Source of the DNA: Actinomycetes bacterium
GTDB taxonomy: Bacteria > Actinomycetota > Humimicrobiia > JAHJRV01
Direction of reading: 5' to 3'
Length of the DNA: 6,330 nt
Assembly: GCA_030612085.1 (NCBI GenBank)
Contig: JAUWOM010000064.1
Location: 1-6,330, forward strand
Below the pieces are notes generated by a model. The model saw only the letters and a list, made by a program, of their open reading frames with translations. It ran no database searches and was not told where the DNA came from. A program made the position numbers and the translations under genes. This document shows, in pieces, positions 1-5,791 of the stretch (within the stretch, counting starts at the first letter, position 1; each line of letters opens with the position of its first letter).

Positions 1-533
1 TCAGCTCTAGACATTACTGCACCAATCATTAAAGAATGACAAACATTATTACCATCTCCTAAATAACCAATCCTTATATTTCTAATCCTTCCCTTTTTCT
101 CTTTAATGGTAAATATATCTGCAATGCCCTGGCAGGGGTGATACATATCTGTTAGTGCATTTATAACTGGAATAGAAGCATTATTTGCCAATTCCTCAAC
201 ATCTAAGTGAGAATATGCTCTTATAACAATCCCGTCCAGATACCTTGAAAGAGTTTTTGCTGTATCAGATATGGTCTCTCCTCTTTTAAGCTGTAAATCT
301 CTTGAACTAAGATATATTGGTTTTCCGCCCAATTCATTGATTGCTACCTCAAATGATACTCTTGTTCTTGTAGATGGTTTTTCAAAAATCATCCCAATAT
401 TTTTTCCTGAAAGAACATCCCTATATTCAGACAGATCATTCTTTTTCACTTTTTCAGTTAGATACAATATTTTACCTAATTCTTCGCTATCAATATCAAA
501 TAAAGTAAGAAAATCTTTGCCTTTCTTTAACAT
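1..533 (-). CDS. argF: Ornithine carbamoyltransferase, N-terminal part (cut by window edge)
   Basis: The frame is open from ATG at 533 to the window edge: 177 codons, a little over half of a typical 300-330 residue enzyme. The family joins carbamoyl phosphate and ornithine to make citrulline in cytoplasmic arginine synthesis (or runs in reverse in arginine breakdown). Visible motifs are the carbamoyl-phosphate loop EKPSTRTRVSFE (residues 51-62), LQLKRGETISDTA (80-92), IRAYSHLDVEELA (104-116), HPCQ (132-135) and GYLGDGNNVCHS (156-167). HPCQ with GDGNN favours ornithine over aspartate carbamoyltransferase. The start is supported by AAGGAGG four bases upstream. It lies 198 bp beyond pheT, separated by palindromic repeats, and is probably a separate unit. 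Whether it is anabolic argF or catabolic arcB cannot be decided without the genes beyond the edge. Confidence 0.93.
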   Translation of the reverse strand, partial: MLKKGKDFLTLFDIDSEELGKILYLTEKVKKNDLSEYRDVLSGKNIGMIFEKPSTRTRVSFEVAINELGGKPIYLSSRDLQLKRGETISDTAKTLSRYLDGIVIRAYSHLDVEELANNASIPVINALTDMYHPCQGIADIFTIKEKKGRIRNIRIGYLGDGNNVCHSLMIGAVMSRA

Positions 534-597
534 ATTCCTCCTTATTCACATATTTTTATAAAAATTAAATATTTTATTAAATTTAAATTTTATAAGA

Positions 598-649
598 GAT
601 TTGTGGCGTGGTTTCGCAGACATTTCAGTCAAGAAACTATGCCCAAATC
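598..649. repeat. Imperfect palindrome in pheT-argF spacer
   Basis: The outer arms GATTTG (598-603) and CAAATC (644-649) pair perfectly. After a one-base bulge, an inner stem GGC..GTTTC (605-615) pairs with GAAAC..GCC (633-643), with two mismatches. The 17-base loop contains a small GAC/GTC pair. It stands out as GC-richer than its very AT-rich flanks. There is no T-tract on either side, so it does not look like an intrinsic terminator. It may be a dispersed intergenic repeat or an RNA structure ahead of argF. This is a hand-made fold and copy number is unknown. Confidence 0.5.
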
Positions 650-684
650 CTTCAAAGGTTATTTAATTTAATTTTTTTAATGAG

Positions 685-712
685 ATTGCTTCGGGACTTT
701 GTCCCTCGCAAT
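685..712. repeat. REP-like palindrome just downstream of pheT
   Basis: ATTGC (685-689) pairs with GCAAT (708-712) and GGGAC (693-697) with GTCCC (701-705), separated by a small internal loop (TTC opposite TC) and closed by TTT. It begins 20 bp past the pheT stop. Neither strand has a T-tract immediately after the stem, so a simple intrinsic terminator is unlikely. The GAAGCAATCT/TTGCGAGG wording resembles short palindromic intergenic repeats that I recall from several uncultured bacterial genomes. That is a recollection, not a search result. Confidence 0.5.
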
Positions 713-731
713 TACACAGAATTAAATAGTT

Positions 732-3140
732 TTATTCTCTTAATTTTGCGCTTATTTTTTCTTTTAAAGCTTTTATAATTCTATTTGTAATTATATTTAC
801 CTCTCTATCAGTTAATGAACCTTTTGGATCTCTGAAAGATAGGTTAAATGCCATGCTCTTCTTCCCTTTTTCTATCTGATCACCTCTATATATATCAAAT
901 AATCTTAATTCCTCAAGTTTTTTTCCACCTTCCTCTTTTACTATATCCGATATTTGAGACCAACTAACCTGTTCATCAACTACAATGGCTAAATCAATTG
1001 CACTTTTAGGATGTTTTATAATCTCTTGAAAGTACATACATTTCTGACTTTCTTCTATCAAAATATTACAATCCAGTTCCATTATATATACAGGCTTATC
1101 TAAATTAAAATTATTTTGAACCTCTGGATGAATTTGACCCAGTATTCCCAACTCTTTATTACCAATTAATATCTTTGCACTCTTCCCAGGATGAAAACTG
1201 GGATGACTAAGTGGTAAGAATTTCAAATCCTTAATATATAGTGATTCACATATCTTTTCCAATAATCCTTTTATTAAATAAAAATCTACTTCTTCAGCTT
1301 TTTCTAACCAATGAGATTGTTTTATTAAACCACATGCTGCTACCCCTAAATATAAAGGTTCATCTGGAAGAAATTGACCTTCTTTTGGACTGAATTTCTT
1401 TGCTAACTCAAATATATAAATACCTGTCTCACCCCTGAAAAGATTTATCCTTACAGTATTTAAAAGACCTGGAATAAGTGTAGTTCTCATTATTGTATGT
1501 TCCTTGGTAATTGGATTTTGAAGTTCCATAGCATTTCTCAACTGATCTTTTTCATCTAAACGAAGTAGATCAAAACTTTTTGGATGGTCAAATGAAAAAT
1601 TCCAAACTTCATAAAAACCTTGTGATATCATTACATTCTTTAAGTTTCTAACTATGTTTTGCTCTCTATTTAATTCACCTTTTTGACTATGTACCGGTAA
1701 AATAGCTTGAATATTATCAAAATTATGTATTCTTGCAACTTCCTCTATTAAATCTATTTCACTTCTTAAGTCAGTTCTAAATGTAGGTATTTGAACTTCT
1801 ATCACTTTTCTACTAACTTCTTCTATTTTTTTCACCTTTAATTCAAGAGAGTTAAGTATCTCCTCCATTCTTTTCTGTTTAATATCTATTCCAATAATTT
1901 TATTAGCTCTTTCAGGTCTGAGTTTAACAGACCACTGAGAAACTGGATCGAGATAGATATCTATTACTCCTTTAATAATATTCCCCTCTGTATAATTCTT
2001 TATTAATTGAGCACATCTATTCAATGCAAATATTGTTGAATTCGGATCCAGTCCCTTCTCAAATCTATTTGAAGCTTCAGTTCTAAGTCTTAACTTTTTG
2101 GAAGTTCTCATAATATTAGCTTGATTAAAATTGGCAGATTCTATTAATACTCTTTTGGTTGAATAAGTAACTTCAGATTCAAGTCCCCCCATTACTCCAG
2201 CAATAGCTATGGGATATTCTTTATCAGCAATTACCAGCATCGATGAATCCAGATTTCTCAAATTGCCATCTAAATTTAATATCTTTTCTCCTTCTTTAGC
2301 TTTTCTAATTACAACCTTTTTCCCACCAATTTTTTCAAAATCGAATATATGTAAAGGTTGACCTGTTTCCCACATCACAAAATTAGAAATATCAGCTACA
2401 CAATTTATTGGTCTTATTCCAATTGATTTTAGAAGAACTTGCATCCAGAGAGGTGTCTTCTTCATTTTAATATCATCAACTATCTTAATACTATATCTTG
2501 GACAAAGTTTTTTGTCCTCAACTATAACCTCAACAATATCATCAATTTTTAGTCCTTTCTCTTCCAAGATAACCTGTGGAATTTTTAACGAACTATTAGA
2601 GAATGCAGCAACTTCTCGAGCAATACCAATTACTCCTAAACAATCAGGTCTAATAGGTGTTATTTCCAAATCATAGATATAATCGTTTATCTCTAATATA
2701 TCTGCTAAATCCTGACCTATTTCAAATGTATTATCTAAAATTAGTATAGTGTCTTCTTCCTCACCTAAGTCTAATTCTATCGAGGAACATAACATTCCTT
2801 GTGAATTTATACCTTTTACCTCTCTTTTGTTAATATTTTGGTTCTTTATTTTTGAACCTACAACTGCAACTGGTACAAGATCTCCTTCCTTTATATTATG
2901 CGCTCCACAAACAATGGATAGCTTCTCTTTTCCAATATCTACTTCACATAAAAGTAATTTTTCACTATTGGGATGCGACTTAATTTTTAGAATCTTTCCA
3001 ACTAATACATTATTAAAAGTCGCTTTACGTAAAGTTACTGTTTCAACTCTTGTTCCTGATACATTTAATGCCTCTGAAAGTTTTTGAGGTAATAAATCAA
3101 AATCTACATATTTTTTTAACCATTTATAAGGTATCTTCAA
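732..3140 (-). CDS. pheT: Phenylalanyl-tRNA synthetase beta subunit
   Basis: At 802 residues this is full length for the bacterial beta chain, which joins PheS in the cytoplasmic (alpha-beta)2 enzyme that charges tRNA-Phe. Domains in order: N-terminal MKIPYKWLKKYV; the EMAP-like tRNA-binding domain, about 40-150 (HPNSEKL at 56-62, GINSQGMLCS at 110-119); B3/4 editing domain, about 212-385 (GIRPINCVADISNFVM at 241-256, GQPLHIFD at 260-267, IAIAGVMGG at 311-319, RTEASNRFEKGLDP at 353-366); B5, about 405-475; catalytic-like core, about 485-700; and the C-terminal ferredoxin-fold anticodon-binding domain, about 708-800 (LFDIYRG at 747-753, SLTDREV at 775-781). The start codon is TTG. It has GGGAG six bases upstream and gives the canonical N-terminus; no in-frame ATG fits. 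It lies 51 bp after pheS and is almost certainly co-transcribed with it. Confidence 0.98.
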   Translation of the reverse strand: MKIPYKWLKKYVDFDLLPQKLSEALNVSGTRVETVTLRKATFNNVLVGKILKIKSHPNSEKLLLCEVDIGKEKLSIVCGAHNIKEGDLVPVAVVGSKIKNQNINKREVKGINSQGMLCSSIELDLGEEEDTILILDNTFEIGQDLADILEINDYIYDLEITPIRPDCLGVIGIAREVAAFSNSSLKIPQVILEEKGLKIDDIVEVIVEDKKLCPRYSIKIVDDIKMKKTPLWMQVLLKSIGIRPINCVADISNFVMWETGQPLHIFDFEKIGGKKVVIRKAKEGEKILNLDGNLRNLDSSMLVIADKEYPIAIAGVMGGLESEVTYSTKRVLIESANFNQANIMRTSKKLRLRTEASNRFEKGLDPNSTIFALNRCAQLIKNYTEGNIIKGVIDIYLDPVSQWSVKLRPERANKIIGIDIKQKRMEEILNSLELKVKKIEEVSRKVIEVQIPTFRTDLRSEIDLIEEVARIHNFDNIQAILPVHSQKGELNREQNIVRNLKNVMISQGFYEVWNFSFDHPKSFDLLRLDEKDQLRNAMELQNPITKEHTIMRTTLIPGLLNTVRINLFRGETGIYIFELAKKFSPKEGQFLPDEPLYLGVAACGLIKQSHWLEKAEEVDFYLIKGLLEKICESLYIKDLKFLPLSHPSFHPGKSAKILIGNKELGILGQIHPEVQNNFNLDKPVYIMELDCNILIEESQKCMYFQEIIKHPKSAIDLAIVVDEQVSWSQISDIVKEEGGKKLEELRLFDIYRGDQIEKGKKSMAFNLSFRDPKGSLTDREVNIITNRIIKALKEKISAKLRE

Positions 3141-3191
3141 TTCAAACTCCCATTTTATATTTAATTAACTTTTAAACATTTATATTTATTA

Positions 3192-4232
3192 TTAAAATTG
3201 CTTTAAAAATCTTAGGTCATTTTCAAAAAATAGTCTCATATCACTTATTTTATATTTAAGCATAGCAATTCTTTCCACACCCATTCCAAATGCAAACCCG
3301 GTATATTCTTCTGAATCAATCCCTACATTCTCTAAAACATAAGGGTGAACCATTCCTGAGCCCAAGATCTCAATCCATCCACTTCTTGTACAAACTGAGC
3401 AACCTTTTCCCATACACTCTTGACACTGAACCAATACTTCAGCACTTGGTTCAGTATATGGAAAATAGCTTGGAAGTAATCTTACCTTTGTACCTTCACC
3501 AAATACTTTTTCAGCAAAAACTTCTAAAGTTGCTTTTAAATGAGCCATTGAAATACCCCTGTCAACCACAAGTCCTTCAAATTGTGTAAACACTGGAGAG
3601 TGAGTTGGATCTATATTATCTCTTCTATACACCCTACCAGGTGAAATAATATATATTGGTGGTTTATTTCTTTCCATAAATCTTATCTGAACAGGCGATG
3701 TATGAGTTCTTAATGGCATCTTGTCTGTGATAAAAAGTGTATCCTGTAAAGTCCTTGCTGGATGATCTGGTGGTATATTTAATGCTTCAAAATTATAATA
3801 ATCCGACTCGACTTCTGGACCCTCTGCTACTTTATAACCCATTCCAATAAAAATATCGACTATTTCATTAATTGTTTTAGTTATCAAATGAAGTTTTCCT
3901 AATTGTAATTGCCTTCCAGGAAGAGTTATATCTATTTCTTCTTTAAGAACCTTTTCCACTACTTTTTTCTTTAAGTTATTTTTTTTCTCGTTAACAAATT
4001 TTTCTATCCTTTTGCTTGCTTCATTTGCCTTTTTCCCAACCAATGGTCTTTTATCCTTGGGCAAAGAACTGAGTGATCTTAAAATGTATGTTATTTTACC
4101 CTTTCTTCCTAAATATTGATAATATATTTTCTCAAGTTCATCAATGGTTGATGCTTTATCTGTTTCAATTAAACTATCTTTTAAGTATTTCTCTATATCC
4201 TTTATATACCTATCATTACCTTTTTCAATCAT
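3192..4232 (-). CDS. pheS: Phenylalanyl-tRNA synthetase alpha subunit
   Basis: A 346-residue class II catalytic subunit that activates phenylalanine and transfers it to tRNA-Phe with PheT. Residues 1-90 form the lysine-rich helical arm that contacts tRNA. The catalytic core carries GMGYKVAEGPEVESDYYNFE (130-149, motif 1 region), DHPAR (156-160), LRTHTSP (174-180), GRVYRRDNIDPTHSP (199-213, motif 2), FPYTEPSAEV (257-266) and GFAFGMGVERIAMLKY (312-327, motif 3). A four-cysteine insert, C270-x2-C273-x4-C278-x2-C281, precedes SGWIEILGSGM; this kind of putative metal knuckle is common in PheS of many bacteria. The ATG at 4232 has AGGGGG six bases upstream. The start overlaps the stop of a small upstream frame as ATGA (4232-4229). 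A T-box leader lies upstream, so expression is probably tuned to uncharged tRNA-Phe. Confidence 0.98.
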   Translation of the reverse strand: MIEKGNDRYIKDIEKYLKDSLIETDKASTIDELEKIYYQYLGRKGKITYILRSLSSLPKDKRPLVGKKANEASKRIEKFVNEKKNNLKKKVVEKVLKEEIDITLPGRQLQLGKLHLITKTINEIVDIFIGMGYKVAEGPEVESDYYNFEALNIPPDHPARTLQDTLFITDKMPLRTHTSPVQIRFMERNKPPIYIISPGRVYRRDNIDPTHSPVFTQFEGLVVDRGISMAHLKATLEVFAEKVFGEGTKVRLLPSYFPYTEPSAEVLVQCQECMGKGCSVCTRSGWIEILGSGMVHPYVLENVGIDSEEYTGFAFGMGVERIAMLKYKISDMRLFFENDLRFLKQF

Positions 4233-4330
4233 AAACTACCCCCTAAATCTTTAAATCTATATCCCTTTGCAAGTTTCAGTATCTTTTTTTTCTTCTTATG
4301 TTTAAGTATAACTCTTTTTACTCTGACCAT
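4229..4330 (-). CDS. 33-codon ORF: partial duplicate of L20 N-terminus, overlapping pheS
   Basis: ATG at 4330 opens a 33-residue frame ending in TGA at 4231-4229, so stop and pheS start share ATGA. Residues 1-25 match L20 from rplT except at positions 2 (T to V), 7 (G to V) and 8 (V to I); after YR the frame diverges into FKDLGGSL. The peptide is very basic (five lysines in a row, as in L20). In L20 this N-terminal stretch is the RNA-threading tail, while the C-terminal globular domain that binds RNA for feedback is absent here. No convincing Shine-Dalgarno sequence precedes the ATG; the nearest GGGG is in the terminator stem, 23 bases away. It could be a leader peptide coupled to pheS, or an untranslated relic of a duplication. 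It holds one Phe codon, so it is not a pheM-type Phe-counting leader. The frame is certain; translation is not. Confidence 0.45.
   Translation of the reverse strand: MVRVKRVILKHKKKKKILKLAKGYRFKDLGGSL
4256..4330 (-). repeat. Direct repeat copy 2 of rplT 5' end (75 bp)
   Basis: This segment aligns without gaps to 4732-4806, an offset of exactly 476 bp. Positions 4256-4306 are 51 of 51 identical to 4732-4782. The remaining 24 bases, up to the ATG, match at 18 positions, with changes confined to codons 2, 7 and 8. Homology stops abruptly at both ends: upstream of the ATG the sequences are unrelated, and beyond codon 25 this copy runs into the pheS ribosome binding site. Confidence 0.93.
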
Positions 4331-4347
4331 TTATTTTATTTATTATT

Positions 4348-4375
4348 AAAAAACCCCTCGCCTTAGGGCGAAGGG
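4348..4375 (-). terminator. Intrinsic terminator of the pheST T-box
   Basis: CCCTTCGCC (4375-4367) pairs with GGCGAGGGG (4362-4354): nine base pairs including one G-U, loop CTAA, followed at once by six Ts (4353-4348). Its 5' arm and loop contain the 3' half of the antiterminator, so the two folds exclude each other. When formed, it would end transcripts from infC-rpmI-rplT before pheST. Confidence 0.88.
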
Positions 4376-4446
4376 TATTTTTCCGTGGTACCACCTGAGT
4401 TAGTTATTGAATAACCCACTCAGTACTTAGCACTTAACTGAAAAAA
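4348..4446 (-). promoter_or_regulatory. T-box leader upstream of pheST (short form)
   Basis: The minus strand carries AGGTGGTACCACGG (4396-4383), a close match to the T-box antiterminator consensus. It is followed by TTCGCCCT (4372-4365), which can pair back with the flanks of the T-box bulge (AGG with CCT, CG-AA with TTCG), and then by an intrinsic terminator. The bulge UGGU would pair with a tRNA 3' end ACCA, matching the A discriminator of tRNA-Phe. In this family uncharged tRNA stabilises the antiterminator and allows transcription into the synthetase genes. A hairpin GAGT..GTTAT/ATAAC..ACTC (4421-4397) stands directly 5' of the T-box. Only about 50 bases separate the rplT stop from the T-box, so a normal Stem I of about 100 bases does not fit unless it lies inside rplT. 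The T-box core is secure; sensing by this short form is inferred. Confidence 0.85.
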
Positions 4447-4806
4447 TTATGCTGAAATTTTCTCCTTTACAATATCTACAAGTTTAGAAAAAGCTTTTGG
4501 GTCATTTATTGCAATCTCAGACAAAACCTTTCTATTTATATCTATTTCAGCAAGTCTAAGGCCATTTATAAATCTTGAATAACTCAACCCATGTTCTCTA
4601 ACAGCTGCATTAATTCTCATTATCCATAATCTTCTAAAATCCCTTTTTCTTCTTTTTCTATCCCGATATGCATATTTCATAGATCTTAAAACTTGAGTCT
4701 TCGCTACCCTATAATTTTTACTTTTTGAACCTCTATATCCCTTTGCAAGTTTCAGTATCTTTTTTTTCTTCTTATGTTTAAGAACACCTCTTTTTACTCT
4801 AGTCAT
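4447..4806 (-). CDS. rplT: 50S ribosomal protein L20
   Basis: A 119-residue basic protein, usual length for L20, which binds 23S rRNA early in 50S assembly and in E. coli and B. subtilis also represses its own operon. The N-terminal tail MTRVKRGVLKHKKKKKILKL and LAKGYRGSKS (20-29) are typical, followed by the conserved RDRKRRKRDFRRLWIMRINA and a C-terminal globular domain with AAVREHGLSYSRFI. The start is ATG at 4806, with GGAG five bases upstream; a further in-frame ATG at 4836 would add ten non-family residues and overlap rpmI. It follows rpmI by 26 bp. Its first 75 bases are duplicated 476 bp downstream, ahead of pheS. Confidence 0.98.
   Translation of the reverse strand: MTRVKRGVLKHKKKKKILKLAKGYRGSKSKNYRVAKTQVLRSMKYAYRDRKRRKRDFRRLWIMRINAAVREHGLSYSRFINGLRLAEIDINRKVLSEIAINDPKAFSKLVDIVKEKISA
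4732..4806 (-). repeat. Direct repeat copy 1 (5' end of rplT)
   Basis: This is the first 25 codons of rplT, the likely parent copy because it sits in a complete gene. It matches 4256-4330 at 69 of 75 positions, with an uninterrupted identical run at 4732-4782. Confidence 0.93.
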
Positions 4807-4832
4807 ATTAGCTCCATTAAATATATAAAAAA

Positions 4833-5027
4833 TCAAATACCTAATTTTTGTCTTGTTACTTTAGCGTCACACTTTTTTAGAATTTTTTCCGCTTTTAAAC
4901 GCCTTTTTCTTGCAGATGATTTTTTCATCAACTTTTTACTCATTGTTGGACTTCTATGCACAATTTTTCCACTACCACTAATTTTAAATCTCTTTGCTGA
5001 CCCCTTGTGAGTCTTCATCTTTGGCAA
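4833..5027 (-). CDS. rpmI: 50S ribosomal protein L35
   Basis: A 64-residue, strongly basic protein, the usual size for L35, a small 50S component. The N-terminus MPKMKTHKGSAKRFK is the family signature, and HRSP..SKK plus SARKRRLK follow as expected. To obtain MPKMKTH the start must be TTG at 5027; it has AAGGAG nine bases upstream. The internal ATG at codon 4 would lose the conserved first residues and lie too far from that site. The gene starts 44 bp before the end of infC in another frame, so the two are overlapped and probably translationally linked. Confidence 0.97.
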   Translation of the reverse strand: MPKMKTHKGSAKRFKISGSGKIVHRSPTMSKKLMKKSSARKRRLKAEKILKKCDAKVTRQKLGI

Positions 5028-5559
5028 TTTCTTTCTCTCCTTTTCTTTTTTTTCTGGTGGGAGCTAATAACATTACCATATTCTTTCTATCTATAGCTGG
5101 AGAAGATTCTATCTCCCCTAATTCTTCAACTTCAAGAGCTACTCTATTTAATAATTCCCAACCTATATCAGTATGAGCTAACTCTCTTCCCCTAAATATC
5201 ACACTTATCTTTACTTTAGCCCCTTTATTCAAAAATCTTTTAACATGTTTTATCTTTGTTTTTAAGTCATGATCATTAATTTTAGGTTTTAATTTGATCT
5301 CCTTAATCACTATCTGTGTCTGCTTCTTCTTAGCCTTCTTCTTCATCAAATCCTGTTTGTATTTATACTTTCCAAAATCCATTATTTTACAAACTGGTGG
5401 TTTTGCATCTGATGCTACTTCTATTAAATCTAAGTCCATCTTATATGCTGTATCCAGAGCTTGTTTTAATGAAACGATTCCCATCTGCTCTTTATCTGGT
5501 CCTATTAACCTAACAACATCAGCCCTTATTCTATCATTTATTTTTGGGAACTTTTTAAT
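4984..5559 (-). CDS. infC: Translation initiation factor IF-3 (AUU start)
   Basis: IF-3 binds the 30S subunit, checks the start codon and initiator tRNA, and prevents premature 50S joining. The reading frame from 5559 gives 191 residues. The N-terminal domain has INDRIRADVVRLIG (7-20) and GIVSLKQALDTAYKMDLDL, then DAKPPVCKIMDFGKYKY, a lysine-rich linker, and a C-terminal domain with IKEIKLKP, HVKRFLNKG and VIFRGRELAH. The first in-frame ATG (5484) would remove the conserved INDRIR region. Upstream there is no in-frame ATG, GTG or TTG before the stop at 5595, but ATT at 5559-5557 has GGAGGT (5571-5566) six bases ahead. AUU is the known, self-regulatory start of E. coli infC. After APTRKKRKG the C-terminus has an acidic/polar tail longer than usual, which overlaps rpmI by 44 bp. 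Confidence 0.96.
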   Translation of the reverse strand: MKKFPKINDRIRADVVRLIGPDKEQMGIVSLKQALDTAYKMDLDLIEVASDAKPPVCKIMDFGKYKYKQDLMKKKAKKKQTQIVIKEIKLKPKINDHDLKTKIKHVKRFLNKGAKVKISVIFRGRELAHTDIGWELLNRVALEVEELGEIESSPAIDRKNMVMLLAPTRKKRKGEKEIAKDEDSQGVSKEI

Positions 5560-5785
5560 GTCTTTACCTCCATAATTTACAAATTTAATTATTTAAGTTT
5601 TAATACTAATTACGATTAGTAATCTTTATTCCTTCTGAACTTTTTTTGTTCTTACCTTTATCCTTTTTAATTTTAATATTAAAAATGGCGGCAGAAGCCG
5701 CCCTTTAACTTAACTACCAAACTAATAACAATTATGCATTGTTTGGTGAGAAGATTTTTAGCTCCTGCTTAACAAATATAAAATT
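5560..5785 (-). promoter_or_regulatory. infC operon leader with possible L20-type attenuator
   Basis: Between the predicted transcription start (about 5785) and infC lies an untranslated leader of about 225 bases. GCAGGAGC (5768-5761) can pair over eight bases, one of them G-U, with GCTTCTGC (5698-5691), which is the loop plus parts of both arms of the terminator at 5702-5681. This pairing therefore competes with termination. Between the two halves is an irregular hairpin: ACCAA (5747-5743)/TTGGT (5720-5716) and ACAAT (5742-5738)/ATTGT (5732-5728), with a seven-base bulge. Nearer infC is an AT-rich hairpin (5621-5604). In B. subtilis, L20 binds the infC leader and promotes termination. Position and layout fit such a leader, but similarity to the L20 binding site is not shown. 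Confidence 0.6.
5681..5702 (-). terminator. Leader terminator/attenuator upstream of infC
   Basis: A perfect six-pair all-GC stem, GGCGGC (5702-5697)/GCCGCC (5692-5687), with loop TTCT, is followed by A and five Ts. It lies 121 bp before the infC start, downstream of the predicted promoter, so it can either attenuate infC or end thrS transcripts. The run of GC in this AT-rich spacer is conspicuous. Confidence 0.75.
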
Positions 5786-5791
5786 GTAGGT

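Noticed and set aside
271..561. Plus-strand 96-codon frame
   Set aside because: It lies antisense to the clear argF coding sequence and has no recognisable family features or ribosome binding site.
685..712. Intrinsic terminator for pheT
   Set aside because: No T-tract follows the stem on either strand.
2749..3087. Plus-strand 112-codon frame, and similar plus-strand frames at 3290-3589, 4774-5010, 4994-5176 and 5294-5575
   Set aside because: All are shadows of pheT, pheS, rplT/rpmI, infC or its leader on the opposite strand; the minus-strand products are unmistakable.
3142..3153. Three-residue minigene (ATG GGA GTT TGA) before pheT
   Set aside because: It merely overlaps the pheT ribosome binding site GGGAG; too short to argue for function.
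4229..4330. pheM-type Phe-codon attenuation leader
   Set aside because: The frame has one Phe codon only and sits after, not before, the terminator, so classical ribosome-stalling attenuation does not fit.
4446..4472. Possible promoter at the end of rplT (TTGTAA, 15-base spacer, CATAAT)
   Set aside because: The -35 matches only four of six and the spacer is short. It would explain a short T-box transcript starting near 4439, but the match is too weak to call.
4807..4836. Upstream ATG extension of rplT (start at 4836)
   Set aside because: The ten extra residues are not L20-like and would overlap rpmI; the ATG at 4806 has GGAG at good spacing and gives the standard N-terminus.
5541..5573. ATG at 5573 just ahead of infC
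   Set aside because: It is out of frame with IF-3, ends within about 11 codons and itself contains the infC ribosome binding site; it has no site of its own.
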